64,000 nt of DNA from Bacteroidales bacterium UBA3754 (GCA_002371705.1 DFGI01000096.1:1-64000), one strand, 5' to 3'; positions 1 to 9,646 are shown, counted from the first letter of the stretch. Made by a program: numbers and translations. The notes: a model not told the origin generated them from the letters alone.

Positions 1-21
1 TCCAAACATTAATACTTTCAT
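1..21 (-). CDS. Start of a glycosyltransferase (glycogen synthase-like), cut by the window edge
   Basis: Only the first seven codons lie in the window and read MKVLMFG. This matches the usual N-terminus of the Bacteroidetes GT4/GT5 glycosyltransferase that often sits beside a glycogen debranching enzyme, where it continues WEFPPH. A GGAG sequence lies 6 bases before the ATG, and only ten bases separate it from the stop of the upstream debranching gene, so the two are probably co-transcribed. The assignment rests on seven residues and on context. Confidence 0.5.
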
Positions 22-31
22 ATCGACTCCT

Positions 32-1981
32 TTATTTTTGTCCTTCCGATTCGAAATTTTCAATCAATTTGCAAATACGCAATGCCGCGCCAACCGACCA
101 TGCCTGCGAAACAGCACCACGCGGAGTGTATGGCGGATTTCCGTCGAACACCTCACCGATTGTTCCCAATCCATATTCACGAACAAGCGGTTCCAAATCT
201 GCATAGATGCGTTTTATTTCCGAAACGCCCGAACGACCGTGCAGCTTCAAATATGCTTCGGCATACGGAGCAAGCAACCACATAAGTACGCCACCGTTGT
301 GGTACGCAATGTCGCGTTCGGTGATTGACCCCGTAATACTTCCTTTGTATTCCGCACTGCGTGGCGACAAAGTTCGGATTCCGCATGGAGTAAGCAATTC
401 TTTACGAACGTGTTCCAATACAGAATGGCGTTTTTCCTCATCAAGCGCCGAGAACGGCAACGACGCGCCAAAAATCTGACTCGGACGCATTGAGAAATCA
501 CGATAGCCATTTACGCAATAGTCTGCCAAATAGCCACGCTCTTCATCCCAAAATATTTCCTCGAATGATTTTTCGATTTTTGCAGGAATATCTTTCCACT
601 TGTCTTGGAACGATTTCTTGGTAATCAATTCCAAGGCAAAACAAATCGCATTGTACCATAATGCATTGATTTCCACCACATAGCCCCATCGTTTAACAAT
701 AGGAACGCCGTTACATTTTGCGTCAACCCATGTCAATGCTTTGTTTTCGTCAGGCAAGTACAGCAAACCATTATTGTGCATCACCACATTGCCATTTTCA
801 CCCGACATATAAGTATTCAGGATTTCCTCAACTTTTTTCTGATACAATTTTCTCGTTTGTTCAACATTTTTGGTGTTCCAATTATATTGCTGAACCGAAC
901 GGATATACCACAACGCCGTGTCTATCGACTCAGTGTTGGTGTGTTCTATATTTCCTTTATTGCGATATACATAACCATCTATATCGTGCGACATCGTATC
1001 TAGCACAGCACGGCATGTGTCCCAGTCTCCTTGTGCAAGCGTCAAACCTGGAAGCGACACCAAACTATCGCGTCCCCACAAGCCTGTCCAAGGGAAACTT
1101 GCAATCACTTCGCAACCTTTTGGCGAGCGGTACATAAACTGACGAGCTGCGTGGCGCAAACACTCCTCAAATGTGTTTTGCGAATCACGACCTTTCGTTT
1201 CGTTTTCAAACATTGACTTCAATCCCGTCGATTTCACAGCTGTCAAGCCAGCCGAAAATACCACAGACTCACCTTCTTTCAAATCAACCTCGAAAAATCC
1301 CGGAGTAAACAAGTCTTCAGAACTTTCGTAGCCACGTTCGCTTTCGCGGTCGTAGGTGAAATTACGGTACCAATCCGGAGCCGAAACAAAATCGTTTTTC
1401 TTCGACAACTGCATATTCAACGTCGGGAAATATTCATAAAGACAATTTGCAATACCATTTTCGATTTTTGTATGACGAGTATTCGCGCACGTGTTTGCGT
1501 GGGTCATTTCGTGGACTTTGCGGAACGCGAGAAACGGACGGATCTGCAAAGTGACGCGTTTCAACGAAGAACTATCAATCGTGTAGCGAATCAAAAAACG
1601 TTCATCGTTATCGACAAGCACCATTTCTTTGCGCAACACTACCCCACCGACTTTGTACACCAATGTCAGGACTGGAGAGTTTTTAAATGATTCGAGATAT
1701 TTGTAACCCGTTGGGGCAAATTCGCCGCCAAACTTGTGAGTTGCCAAATTAAACGGCGTTTTTTCCAACACAACCGTTTCGTCAACACTCGACAGCAGCA
1801 CATAATTTTCACCGTCGATTTCTTTTATTGGACAAACCAACAAACCATGATACTTACGCGTATTACAGTTGATGATAGTTGAATTTGCGTACGAACCTGC
1901 CTTATTAGTTCGAAGGAATTCGCGTTGTAGAGAACTCTGCAAATCGGTCACCTGCTGGCGGGAAAACTCTAAATATTCCAT
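32..1981 (-). CDS. Glycogen debranching enzyme (amylo-alpha-1,6-glucosidase family)
   Basis: The 649-residue protein should hydrolyse alpha-1,6 branch points in glycogen or imported alpha-glucans in the cytoplasm; no signal peptide is present. The N-terminal third is the beta-rich bacterial/archaeal debranching N domain, opening with a GSYANSTIINCNTRKYHGLL stretch typical of the family. The C-terminal two thirds form an (alpha/alpha)6 barrel with WGRDSLVSLPGL, NTESIDTALWYI and a Trp/Asp-rich TWVDAKCNGVP segment near the expected catalytic site. Length fits the family. The ATG opens directly into family-like sequence. It is the first gene of a probable two-gene glycogen operon with the glycosyltransferase that runs off the window. 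Confidence 0.93.
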   Translation of the reverse strand: MEYLEFSRQQVTDLQSSLQREFLRTNKAGSYANSTIINCNTRKYHGLLVCPIKEIDGENYVLLSSVDETVVLEKTPFNLATHKFGGEFAPTGYKYLESFKNSPVLTLVYKVGGVVLRKEMVLVDNDERFLIRYTIDSSSLKRVTLQIRPFLAFRKVHEMTHANTCANTRHTKIENGIANCLYEYFPTLNMQLSKKNDFVSAPDWYRNFTYDRESERGYESSEDLFTPGFFEVDLKEGESVVFSAGLTAVKSTGLKSMFENETKGRDSQNTFEECLRHAARQFMYRSPKGCEVIASFPWTGLWGRDSLVSLPGLTLAQGDWDTCRAVLDTMSHDIDGYVYRNKGNIEHTNTESIDTALWYIRSVQQYNWNTKNVEQTRKLYQKKVEEILNTYMSGENGNVVMHNNGLLYLPDENKALTWVDAKCNGVPIVKRWGYVVEINALWYNAICFALELITKKSFQDKWKDIPAKIEKSFEEIFWDEERGYLADYCVNGYRDFSMRPSQIFGASLPFSALDEEKRHSVLEHVRKELLTPCGIRTLSPRSAEYKGSITGSITERDIAYHNGGVLMWLLAPYAEAYLKLHGRSGVSEIKRIYADLEPLVREYGLGTIGEVFDGNPPYTPRGAVSQAWSVGAALRICKLIENFESEGQK

Positions 1982-2009
1982 TTCTCAAAAGCACTTTTTT
2001 AGTCCGATG

Positions 2010-2017
2010 CAAAACTA
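2010..2017 (-). promoter_or_regulatory. Candidate -7 box for the glycogen operon
   Basis: On the minus strand this reads TAGTTTTG, an exact match to the TAnnTTTG consensus, about 28 bases before the debranching ATG. No clear TTG box sits at the expected distance upstream, so support is partial. Confidence 0.4.
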
Positions 2018-2269
2018 ATATTTTTTCGCAAAAAATTACCATTATTTATAATAAAATCAAAGAATTAGATTTGTTTCATTTTTAACGTGATTTAACTCGC
2101 TATTCTCTAATTAAAGTGCTCAATATTTACGTATTAATTTTATCCAAAAACAAAACTAACATCACTTTACATCCTTGTATGATTCCGTAAGACATACATA
2201 ATAATGAACTTATTTTAAGATTACTCCACATACGGGGACTCTACATTCGTGACGAATATGCAATAATTC

Positions 2270-2300
2270 TTGTTTGTTTCAAAAATCATTTATACTTTTG
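2270..2300 (+). promoter_or_regulatory. Promoter of the MBL-tsaB-DUF2851 operon
   Basis: TTG, 20 bases, then TACTTTTG, a good Bacteroidetes promoter. The predicted transcript start, about 2305-2307, lies at or past an in-frame TTG codon at 2305, which favours the ATG at 2320 as translation start of the first gene. Confidence 0.6.
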
Positions 2301-2319
2301 GGCATTGATTTCGCACAAA

Positions 2320-2961
2320 ATGAAAATTAAACGATTCTCATTCAATCCTTTTCAAGAAAACACGTACATTGTGTACGATGAGAAGTCTTTGGATTGCGCG
2401 GTAATCGACCCAGGATGCTATTTTCCTGAAGAACAAAACTGTTTGCTTCAATTTTTGCAAGACAACAATTTGCACCCGTCGAAAGTGCTCTACACACACT
2501 GCCACCTCGACCATTGTTTTGGAGCAACATTTCTTGCAGAACAATTTCCAGCCCTCAAATTCTATGGACATACCAACGAGCAAGAAAACATCAACATTGC
2601 AGAACAACAAGGCGCAGTGTTTGGAATAGATTTTCAACAACCGCCTTCGATTTCCCATTATGTGTTTGACGGAGAAAAAATCACAATCGGAAACAATTCC
2701 CTCACCGTCATAGAAACGCCCGGACACAGCGCAGGCGGAGTATGCTACTATTGCGAAAACGAAAAAATTCTATTCAGCGGCGACACGTTATTTGCCGGAA
2801 GCGTAGGCAGAACCGACTTATTTGGCGGAAACATGCAAATGCTCATCCAAGCAATCAACACAAAATTGATGACGTTGCCCGACGATGTGACTGTATATTG
2901 CGGACACGGCTACACAACAACAATTAACGAAGAAAAACACGGAAATCCATATATATCATGA
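2320..2961 (+). CDS. MBL-fold metallo-hydrolase (glyoxalase II-like)
   Basis: A 213-residue cytoplasmic metallo-beta-lactamase-fold enzyme of the glyoxalase II/YcbL type. It carries THCHLDH, the THxHxDH motif for two metal ions, followed by GHSAGGVCYY with a further metal His, FSGDTLFAGSVGRTDLFGG with the bridging Asp, and CGHGYTT near the end. It probably hydrolyses a thioester, but the substrate cannot be read from sequence. The stop overlaps the tsaB start by four bases (ATGA), so translation is likely coupled. The ATG was chosen over an upstream TTG because the promoter overlaps the latter. Confidence 0.9.
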   Translation: MKIKRFSFNPFQENTYIVYDEKSLDCAVIDPGCYFPEEQNCLLQFLQDNNLHPSKVLYTHCHLDHCFGATFLAEQFPALKFYGHTNEQENINIAEQQGAVFGIDFQQPPSISHYVFDGEKITIGNNSLTVIETPGHSAGGVCYYCENEKILFSGDTLFAGSVGRTDLFGGNMQMLIQAINTKLMTLPDDVTVYCGHGYTTTINEEKHGNPYIS

Positions 2962-3650
2962 AACGAATTCTTAGCATTGAAACCGCAACAAGCGTTTGTT
3001 CCGTCGCCTTGCACGAAGACGGACAATGCGTTGTGCTTAAAGAAATTAGCGAACCAAACGCTCATTCCGAAAAACTTACCGTTTTAATAGAAGAAGCATT
3101 GCGCGAACGAAACATCACCATCGCCGACTGCAATGCGGTAGCAATTTCGAAAGGTCCAGGCTCATACACTGGGCTTCGCATCGGTACTTCGGTGGCAAAG
3201 GGATTGTGCTACGCATGCTCTTTGCCTCTCATTACCGTTGACACTCTCGAAGCACTCGCCCTCTCTTGTAAAAACGCAGTCAACAACGATTCAGAGGACA
3301 ATATTTATATGCCAATGATTGACGCTCGACGTATGGAAGTTTACACATCGCAATGGAATTGGAAAATGCAAAACACAATGGAAACCAATGCGTTAGTTGT
3401 CACATACGAAGCAAAAGCATCGTTTGAGCCAACTAAACAGTATTTTCTCTGTGGTGACGGCTGTGAAAAATGCAAAGAAACATTAGAAAGTCCTAACATA
3501 CAGTTTTTCAGCGAAATACGTGCAACAGCCAAAACCATTGGCGACATAGCATCAGAAATGTTCGACCGCAAGGAATTCGCCGATGTTGCTTACTTTGAGC
3601 CGTTCTACCTAAAAGAATTTCAAGCAACCACACCTAAAAAACTACTGTAA
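2958..3650 (+). CDS. tsaB: tRNA threonylcarbamoyladenosine biosynthesis protein TsaB
   Basis: TsaB is the inactive Kae1-like partner that binds TsaD and TsaE for t6A37 formation on ANN-decoding tRNAs. The 230-residue protein opens with ILSIETATSVCSVAL and has SKGPGSYTGLRIGTSVAKGLC, both diagnostic of the family, and ends with a PFYLKEFQATTPKK tail like other Bacteroidetes TsaB. It is the middle gene of a tight three-gene operon: a four-base overlap upstream and one base to the next gene. Confidence 0.95.
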   Translation: MKRILSIETATSVCSVALHEDGQCVVLKEISEPNAHSEKLTVLIEEALRERNITIADCNAVAISKGPGSYTGLRIGTSVAKGLCYACSLPLITVDTLEALALSCKNAVNNDSEDNIYMPMIDARRMEVYTSQWNWKMQNTMETNALVVTYEAKASFEPTKQYFLCGDGCEKCKETLESPNIQFFSEIRATAKTIGDIASEMFDRKEFADVAYFEPFYLKEFQATTPKKLL

Positions 3651-3651
3651 T

Positions 3652-4926
3652 ATGTCGGAAGCATTTTTGCAGTATGTTTGGCAACATCAGTTGATGTGCC
3701 TCAACATGCTATTTACAACCAATAACGAACCTATACGCGTTATAAAAATTGGCACGTTCAACACCAACGCGGGGCCTGATTTTCTGAACGCAAAAATCAT
3801 GATTGGTGATACCATTTGGGCTGGCGATGTGGAAATCCATAGGAAATCAAGCGATTGGAACGCACACCAACACAACAGCGACAAAGCCTATAACAGTGTG
3901 ATTTTGCACGTTGTAGCCACGTTTGACAAGGATGTATTCTCCGAAAATGGTCATTCAATACCGACTCTTATTATGCCAATTCTGCCACACGTAACCAATA
4001 ATTACATACAACTCAAAGATTTACCTGCTGGAATTCGATGCGGCAAACAACTTCGCACCATTGATTCATTCAAAATTTCAATGTTTTTGGAACGGCTTGT
4101 CGCTGAACGGTTTGAACAAAAATCAGAGCATATTATTCAACTATACAATGAAAATAATAGTGATTGGGAAGAAACTCTCTATCAACAACTTGCACAAAAT
4201 TTCGGATTCAAAACAAACAACGATGCGTTTGAATTACTTGCCAAATCCATTCCTCTCCGATTATTTTCAAAACACAAGGACAATCCATTCCAAATAGAAG
4301 CCTTATTGTTTGGGCAGGCGAACATCTGGAGCAAAAACCCTACAGAATACGAACTGACATTACAAAAGGAATACGAATTTCTTCGAAAAAAATACTCGCT
4401 TACCTCAATCAGTTCCACGTGGTGGAAATTCGCACGAATGCGGCCTCAAAATTTCCCAACATTTCGTATTGCGCAATTCGCACAATTAGCCCCAAAGATT
4501 CCACATTTAGCATCAAATATTCTTGAATCCAACCTTGATTCGATAAAGACTTTTTTCGCATGCGACGCAAGCGAATTCTGGCACACGCACTATTCGTTTG
4601 GTACAGAATCACCTGAACACGACACAAGAATGGGAATACTAGCAATCAATACAATCATAATCAACACCGTAGTACCATTTCTTTTCTCCTACGGGAAAAT
4701 TCGTGGCATTGAAACACTCCGCGCCAAAGCTTATGATTTTTTATCCGCATTGCCACCCGAACGAAACAATACGATTGAGCTTTGGAAACAACATGGAATA
4801 ATTCCCCAAAATGCATACGAGACACAAGGATTGTTACAACTATACAATAATTATTGTACCGAAGGAAAATGCACCCGATGCGCAATTGGTCATTGCGTGC
4901 TGAATAAAAAGCTCGAAACAAGATAG
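3652..4926 (+). CDS. DUF2851 family protein
   Basis: A 424-residue cytoplasmic protein that matches the Bacteroidetes DUF2851 family from memory: N-terminal FLQYVWQHQLM, then GTFNTNAGPDFLNAKIMIGDTIWAGDVEIH, a conserved D-W-H rich core (KSSDWNAHQHNSDKAYNSVILHVV) and a C-terminal cysteine cluster CTRCAIGHC. The pattern of conserved acidic and His residues suggests a nuclease-like fold, but that is inference and no function is established here. It begins one base after tsaB stops and is probably translated from the same mRNA. Confidence 0.85.
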   Translation: MSEAFLQYVWQHQLMCLNMLFTTNNEPIRVIKIGTFNTNAGPDFLNAKIMIGDTIWAGDVEIHRKSSDWNAHQHNSDKAYNSVILHVVATFDKDVFSENGHSIPTLIMPILPHVTNNYIQLKDLPAGIRCGKQLRTIDSFKISMFLERLVAERFEQKSEHIIQLYNENNSDWEETLYQQLAQNFGFKTNNDAFELLAKSIPLRLFSKHKDNPFQIEALLFGQANIWSKNPTEYELTLQKEYEFLRKKYSLTSISSTWWKFARMRPQNFPTFRIAQFAQLAPKIPHLASNILESNLDSIKTFFACDASEFWHTHYSFGTESPEHDTRMGILAINTIIINTVVPFLFSYGKIRGIETLRAKAYDFLSALPPERNNTIELWKQHGIIPQNAYETQGLLQLYNNYCTEGKCTRCAIGHCVLNKKLETR

Positions 4927-5023
4927 AGCAATTTCTCTGTGAAAAACAAGCGACATCTTTTTTATGTAATTTGTTGTAAAACTCAAAAATTCAACGAAAT
5001 TTGCCGCCGTAAAAAAATCACAG

Positions 5024-6835
5024 ATGCAGGACATTAGAAATATTGCGATTATCGCACACGTTGACCACGGAAAGACTACCTTGGTTGACAGAATTTTACA
5101 TCAAGTTAAGACATTCCGCGAAAACGAAGAAACGGGAGATTTAATCCTCGACAACAACGACCTTGAACGTGAACGAGGTATTACAATTTTGTCGAAAAAT
5201 GTTTCGGTTCGTTATAAAGGTGTTAAAATCAACATTATAGACACTCCAGGACACTCCGATTTCGGTGGCGAGGTTGAACGCGTGCTGAACATGGCGGACG
5301 GCTGTCTGCTACTTGTCGATGCGTTTGAAGGTCCTATGCCGCAAACGCGTTTCGTGCTTGAGAAAGCAATAGAAATGAACCTGAAACCTATCGTTGTAGT
5401 GAACAAAGTCGATAAACCAAACTGCGACCCCGAAGGAGCAAACGAAGCAGTTTTCGACCTAATGTGCAACCTCAACGCAAGCGAAGAACAACTTGACTTC
5501 AAAACCGTATATGGTTCATCAAAACAAGGCTGGATGGGGCCAGATTGGAAAACTCCGACAAGCGATTTCACCTATTTGTTGGACACAATCTTGGAAGAAA
5601 TTCCAGCTCCTAAGATTGTTGAAGGAACTACACAAATGCGCATCACATCGCTCGACTATTCTTCGTACATCGGTCGTATTGCTGTCGGCCGTATCGCACG
5701 TGGAACGCTCATCGGCGGACAAAATGTTTCGCTTGTGAAACGCGACGGTTCCATTATGAAATCAAAAATCAAGGAACTTTATACGTTCGAAGGACTTGGC
5801 AAGGAAAAAATCAAAACCGAAGTTCAGTGCGGCGAAATCTGCGCAATCGTTGGTTTGGAAGGTTTTGATATTGGCGACACCGTTGCCGATTTTGAAAATC
5901 CTGAAGCATTGCCTCCAATCACTATCGACGAACCAACCATGTCGATGGTGTTTACAAACAACGATTCGCCGTTCTTCGGAAAAGAAGGTAAATTCGTGAC
6001 TTCCCGTCACTTACGTGAACGTTTGTACAAGGAATTGGAGAAAAACCTTGCGCTCCGCATCGAAGAAACTGGCTCTGCAGATTCGTTCAACGTATTCGGT
6101 CGTGGAATCATGCACTTGTCGGTGTTGATTGAAACGATGCGCCGCGAAGGCTACGAAATGCAAATCGGTCAGCCTCAAGTTATTATAAAAGAAATTGACG
6201 GTCAGAAGTGCGAGCCTATGGAACAAGTCACCGTTCACGTTCCCGAACGTCTTTCTGGAAAAGTCATTGAATTGATGACGCAACGCAAGGGTGAAATGAA
6301 GAACATGACCTCGAAAAACGACCGTGTTCACCTTGAATTTTCAATTCCTTCGCGTGGTTTGATTGGTTTGACAAGCAGCATGCTCACCGCAACCGAAGGA
6401 GAAGCCGTAATTTCGCACATTTTCACTGGCTTCGAGCCATGGAAGGGCGAAATGCCGAACAAAAACAACGGTGCGCTGATTGCAATGGAAACAGGACAAT
6501 CATACGCCTACGCAATCGACAAACTGCAAGACCGTGGTATTTTCTTCATCGAACCGGGCGACGAAGTGTATGCTGGTCAGGTTATCGGCGAACACGTGCG
6601 TGAAAACGATTTGGTGATAAACGTCTGCAAAAGCAAGAAACTCACCAATATGCGTGCTTCGGGTTCCGACGACAAAGTGGCAATCGCCCCTGCGAAAAAA
6701 ATGTCGCTCGAAGAATGTATGGAATATATCCGCAAGGACGAATATTTGGAAGTAACGCCAAAATCGCTCCGTCTGCGTAAAATCATTCTTGACGAAAACG
6801 AACGCAAGCGCGAAAAGAAAAGCAACGAAAATTAG
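5024..6835 (+). CDS. typA: Translational GTPase TypA/BipA
   Basis: A ribosome-associated GTPase of the EF-G superfamily, involved in 50S assembly and stress responses. The 603-residue protein has the G1 P-loop AHVDHGKTTL, switch II DTPGHSDFGGE and G4 NKVDKP, then EF-Tu-like domain 2, the EF-G domain III/V folds, and the BipA-specific C-terminal domain with GQVIGEH and KKLTNMRASGSDDK. Full length. Upstream is a non-coding gap of about 100 bases with a weak promoter-like stretch; downstream is a strong hairpin terminator, so it is probably monocistronic. Confidence 0.97.
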   Translation: MQDIRNIAIIAHVDHGKTTLVDRILHQVKTFRENEETGDLILDNNDLERERGITILSKNVSVRYKGVKINIIDTPGHSDFGGEVERVLNMADGCLLLVDAFEGPMPQTRFVLEKAIEMNLKPIVVVNKVDKPNCDPEGANEAVFDLMCNLNASEEQLDFKTVYGSSKQGWMGPDWKTPTSDFTYLLDTILEEIPAPKIVEGTTQMRITSLDYSSYIGRIAVGRIARGTLIGGQNVSLVKRDGSIMKSKIKELYTFEGLGKEKIKTEVQCGEICAIVGLEGFDIGDTVADFENPEALPPITIDEPTMSMVFTNNDSPFFGKEGKFVTSRHLRERLYKELEKNLALRIEETGSADSFNVFGRGIMHLSVLIETMRREGYEMQIGQPQVIIKEIDGQKCEPMEQVTVHVPERLSGKVIELMTQRKGEMKNMTSKNDRVHLEFSIPSRGLIGLTSSMLTATEGEAVISHIFTGFEPWKGEMPNKNNGALIAMETGQSYAYAIDKLQDRGIFFIEPGDEVYAGQVIGEHVRENDLVINVCKSKKLTNMRASGSDDKVAIAPAKKMSLEECMEYIRKDEYLEVTPKSLRLRKIILDENERKREKKSNEN

Positions 6836-6850
6836 TAGTTGTTTTCCATA

Positions 6851-6882
6851 AAAAATAGCGTATCGAAAGGTACGCTATTTTT
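6851..6882. terminator. Bidirectional hairpin terminator between typA and nadA
   Basis: A perfect 12-base inverted repeat (AAAAATAGCGTA and TACGCTATTTTT) with an 8-base loop. The A and T runs at its ends give a U tract in both directions, which suits the convergent genes on either side. Confidence 0.85.
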
Positions 6883-6916
6883 GTATAATTACTATAGATT
6901 TAATTGAGTATCAATT

Positions 6917-7837
6917 TCATAGCTTCTCCAAACGTAGCATTTCGTCAATACTGCGTTTAGCATCACGGAGCGTATCGGCATCGAGTGAGATTTCTTCTCC
7001 ACCGATCCCTCTAACGCATTCATACACATCACCTAACGTCGTCATTTTCATATTATGGCAGACACAATTTTTCGACAATGCAAAGAAACGCTTGTCGGGA
7101 CAATCAAATTGCAAATGCTGCACAATGCTGTTCTCGGTACCAATGATAAATTCTGTTGCTGGATTTTTTTTCGCAAAATCCATTATTTGTGTAGTACTTC
7201 CCACGTAATCAGCAAGTTCCACAACTTTTTCAGAACATTCAGGATGAACAAGCAACAAAGCATTTGGATGCATTATCCGCGCCTGTTCAACATGTTTCGG
7301 CGTAATCAACAAGTGTGTGGGACAGCCGCCAGGAACAAACTGGAATTGTTTTTCAGGAATTTGTTTTTGAACCCAACTACCTAAATTACAGTCTGGTATG
7401 AATAGAATCTTTTCATTTTCAATGTTCTTCACAATTTTCACCGCCGACGACGAAGTAACGCACACATCTGACAGTGTTTTTAAGTTTGCAGTGGTATTGA
7501 TGTACGAAACCACAGTGTAATCGGGATATTTCGCCTTCAACTGCGACAACAATTCAACCGAGATTTGCTCCGCCATCGGACAGCCTGCCTCCGCATTTGA
7601 CAGAATCACTCGCTTTTGCGGCGACAAAATTTTCACTGTTTCAGCCATAAACCGTACGCCGCACATTATAACAGTTTCCGCATCGGATTCCGCCGCTTTT
7701 TGACTCAAGCCAAAGGAATCGCCAACATAATCCGCAATTTCCCAAATATCGTGACTCTGATAAGCGTGCACCAAAATGCAGATGTTCTTTTCACGCTTGA
7801 GCCGTTGTATTTCCGATTGTATTTCGTGTATCAACAT
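6917..7837 (-). CDS. nadA: Quinolinate synthase NadA
   Basis: A 306-residue [4Fe-4S] enzyme that condenses iminoaspartate with dihydroxyacetone phosphate to make quinolinate for NAD synthesis. The three expected cluster cysteines are seen in VIMCGVRFMAE, PGGCPTH and CVCHNMKM, with LVHPEC and VGSTTQIM between them. The reading frame stays open 27 codons further upstream, but that extension would run into hisC; the ATG opening MLIHEIQSEI lies 11 bases after the hisC stop. The gene is second in a hisC-nadA operon. nadB and nadC are not in the window. Confidence 0.93.
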   Translation of the reverse strand: MLIHEIQSEIQRLKREKNICILVHAYQSHDIWEIADYVGDSFGLSQKAAESDAETVIMCGVRFMAETVKILSPQKRVILSNAEAGCPMAEQISVELLSQLKAKYPDYTVVSYINTTANLKTLSDVCVTSSSAVKIVKNIENEKILFIPDCNLGSWVQKQIPEKQFQFVPGGCPTHLLITPKHVEQARIMHPNALLLVHPECSEKVVELADYVGSTTQIMDFAKKNPATEFIIGTENSIVQHLQFDCPDKRFFALSKNCVCHNMKMTTLGDVYECVRGIGGEEISLDADTLRDAKRSIDEMLRLEKL

Positions 7838-7848
7838 ATTTTCCCGTA

Positions 7849-8910
7849 TTAGAATTCTTTCAACTTTTCTATCAACATTTTGTTTTCTTTTGCTGTTCCC
7901 ACCGTAATTCGAAGGCAATCTTCACAAAGGAAAACTTTTGTGCGATCACGGACTATAATTCCTTGCCGTACAAGGAATTTATATACTTCATGGGCGTTAT
8001 CAATTTTCACCAAAAGAAAGTTTGCATCACTCGGATAAATTTTCCGCACCGACGGAATTTTTTCTAATTCTGGAATTAAATGTTCCCGTTCAGCAAGAAT
8101 TTCTTTCACATAGTCATCTTTTTGCGAAGCATATTTCGACAGAATTTCACAGGCGTATTTTTGCGTCATACCGTTCATGTTGTACGGCAATTTTATTTTG
8201 TTGATGACGGCAATAATTTCTTTTGACGCGAACATCATTCCCAAACGGCAGTTTGCGAGCCCCCAAGCCTTTGAAAACGTCTGTAACACGACTAAGTTTG
8301 GGTATTTAGCGAGTTCGTTCAGCCACGATTTTTCTGTGCTAAAATCAATGTATGCTTCGTCAATCACAACGATTCCTTTTGCCGCCACAACCACTTTTCG
8401 GATTGCTTCACGGTCATAGGAATTGCCCGATGGATTGTTCGGCGAACAAATCCATGTTATTTTCGTATGAGCATCCATTGCGGCAATCACTTTGTCGGCT
8501 TGCAGTTGAAAATCCTCGGTAAGAGGAACTTCCTTGCACGCCACATCGTTTATTTCAGCGGAAACGCCATACATTCCGTATGTTGGCGGACAAACAATCG
8601 CATTGTCAACACCAGGTTCGCAAAATGCTGTGTAAAGCAGTCCTATTCCTTCGTCACTACCACTGCCACCAAGAAAAATTTGGTCAACAGGCATTCCTTT
8701 AATTTTTGAAACGACCTGTTTCAACTCATGTTGGTATGGGTCAGGATACCGATTGTAATTACCATTTCCAACCGAGCCAAATGAATTTTCATTTGCATCA
8801 AGATTGACTAATGCAACCCCTTGGAACTCATCGCGAGCCGTGGAATACGGCGTTATGTTTCGTATATTGTTTCGTAGAATATCGGAAAGAACGAAGTTTG
8901 AATCTGCCAT
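7849..8910 (-). CDS. hisC: Histidinol-phosphate aminotransferase HisC
   Basis: A 353-residue fold-type I PLP aminotransferase. LDANENSFGS opens the substrate pocket, CSPNNPSGN is the conserved NPxG motif, VIDEAYIDFS holds the PLP Asp and Tyr, and TFSKAWGLANCRLG contains the Schiff-base lysine. It likely converts imidazole acetol-phosphate to histidinol phosphate, although HisC-like enzymes can also act on aromatic substrates. The ATG was preferred to a TTG 13 codons upstream. It pairs with nadA rather than with other his genes; hisG is about 49 kb away in the window. Confidence 0.88.
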   Translation of the reverse strand: MADSNFVLSDILRNNIRNITPYSTARDEFQGVALVNLDANENSFGSVGNGNYNRYPDPYQHELKQVVSKIKGMPVDQIFLGGSGSDEGIGLLYTAFCEPGVDNAIVCPPTYGMYGVSAEINDVACKEVPLTEDFQLQADKVIAAMDAHTKITWICSPNNPSGNSYDREAIRKVVVAAKGIVVIDEAYIDFSTEKSWLNELAKYPNLVVLQTFSKAWGLANCRLGMMFASKEIIAVINKIKLPYNMNGMTQKYACEILSKYASQKDDYVKEILAEREHLIPELEKIPSVRKIYPSDANFLLVKIDNAHEVYKFLVRQGIIVRDRTKVFLCEDCLRITVGTAKENKMLIEKLKEF

Positions 8911-8930
8911 ATCTGTTATTATTTGATTGA

Positions 8931-8938
8931 CAAAAATA
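8931..8938 (-). promoter_or_regulatory. Candidate -7 box for hisC-nadA
   Basis: TATTTTTG on the minus strand, about 20 bases before the hisC ATG; exact TAnnTTTG match. No convincing upstream TTG at the usual spacing. Confidence 0.45.
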
Positions 8939-9075
8939 AAAAAAATCAAAGCAAGATACCTTGATTTACACGTCTATTTCATTTTTCCAACGACGAAAAC
9001 AAATTTATCGTTTGAAATTTTACAGATTGGCATTGTTATTGTAAAAAATTGCATAGATTTGACAAAGAAAGCGAT

Positions 9076-9636
9076 ATGAAAAAAATTGTTTGTATCATAA
9101 TTATTGCATTAGTGCCGTTTATTGGGCATTCTCAAAGCATGTTTGAACTTTCAGGTTTCGGAAAAGTTGGTTTCGACATCCGCACTCAACCAATGTACAC
9201 CGCTGGAGCTGCGTTTGAGTGGCAACCAAAGTCAGGTAATATTGGACTCAATTACAGTTTGCGTTTCGGTCGTACTGTTGATTCTGAATTTCTGTTCCAA
9301 TGTCCGATTAGTGCGATCACAAGTATTGTTGCCATTGCATTTCTTGCCGACTGCGACAGCGACCTTCCCGGCCTTGGTTTATTGCTTTGCCTGATTCCCG
9401 AAGGACTCACATATAATATTTGGATGAACGAAGATGTGGCAATTGCACCATACGTCAATCCGCTTTTAATTGAATTTTCCAACGATTATGTAGCTCCTAT
9501 TATCGAGGCTGGCGCAAAAATGAAAGTTTTCGCCGGAGAACACATTTTCGGCTGTGCGGAGGTTGGTTTGCAAATGCCATACACAACACGCATAATTAGT
9601 TCGTGGACAGGTCTTTCACTTGGCGTACGTTTTTAA
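9076..9636 (+). CDS. Exported protein of unknown function, possible outer-membrane beta-barrel
   Basis: A 186-residue protein with a clear signal peptide (MKKIVCIIIIALVPFIGHSQS). The mature part alternates hydrophobic and polar residues and ends SWTGLSLGVRF, an aromatic-terminated last strand like small outer-membrane barrels; EWQPKSGNIGLNYSLRFGR also looks like a strand-turn-strand. A mid-protein cysteine-bearing hydrophobic stretch (ADCDSDLPGLGLLLCLIP) is unusual for such a barrel. I do not recognise the family. The ATG was preferred to a TTG nine codons upstream because it starts the signal peptide. The next lipoprotein gene follows 10 bases after the stop. Confidence 0.65.
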   Translation: MKKIVCIIIIALVPFIGHSQSMFELSGFGKVGFDIRTQPMYTAGAAFEWQPKSGNIGLNYSLRFGRTVDSEFLFQCPISAITSIVAIAFLADCDSDLPGLGLLLCLIPEGLTYNIWMNEDVAIAPYVNPLLIEFSNDYVAPIIEAGAKMKVFAGEHIFGCAEVGLQMPYTTRIISSWTGLSLGVRF

Positions 9637-9646
9637 ATTTTACAAT

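Larger units (their letters stand above)
1982..2319. other. Divergent intergenic region between the debranching gene and the MBL operon
   Basis: AT-rich DNA without a credible gene. It holds one Bacteroidetes-type -7 box for each direction, annotated separately. No long inverted repeat or other structure was seen. Confidence 0.6.

Noticed and set aside
718..1137. A 139-codon plus-strand frame inside the debranching enzyme gene
   Set aside because: Antisense to a well-supported enzyme, low-complexity composition, no ribosome site or family match.
2305..2319. TTG start for the MBL hydrolase, five codons upstream
   Set aside because: It coincides with the predicted transcript start, and the ATG at 2320 opens family-like sequence.
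7838..7918. N-terminal extension of NadA by 27 residues
   Set aside because: It overlaps the hisC 3' end by about 70 bases and encodes Lys/Arg-rich sequence unlike NadA.
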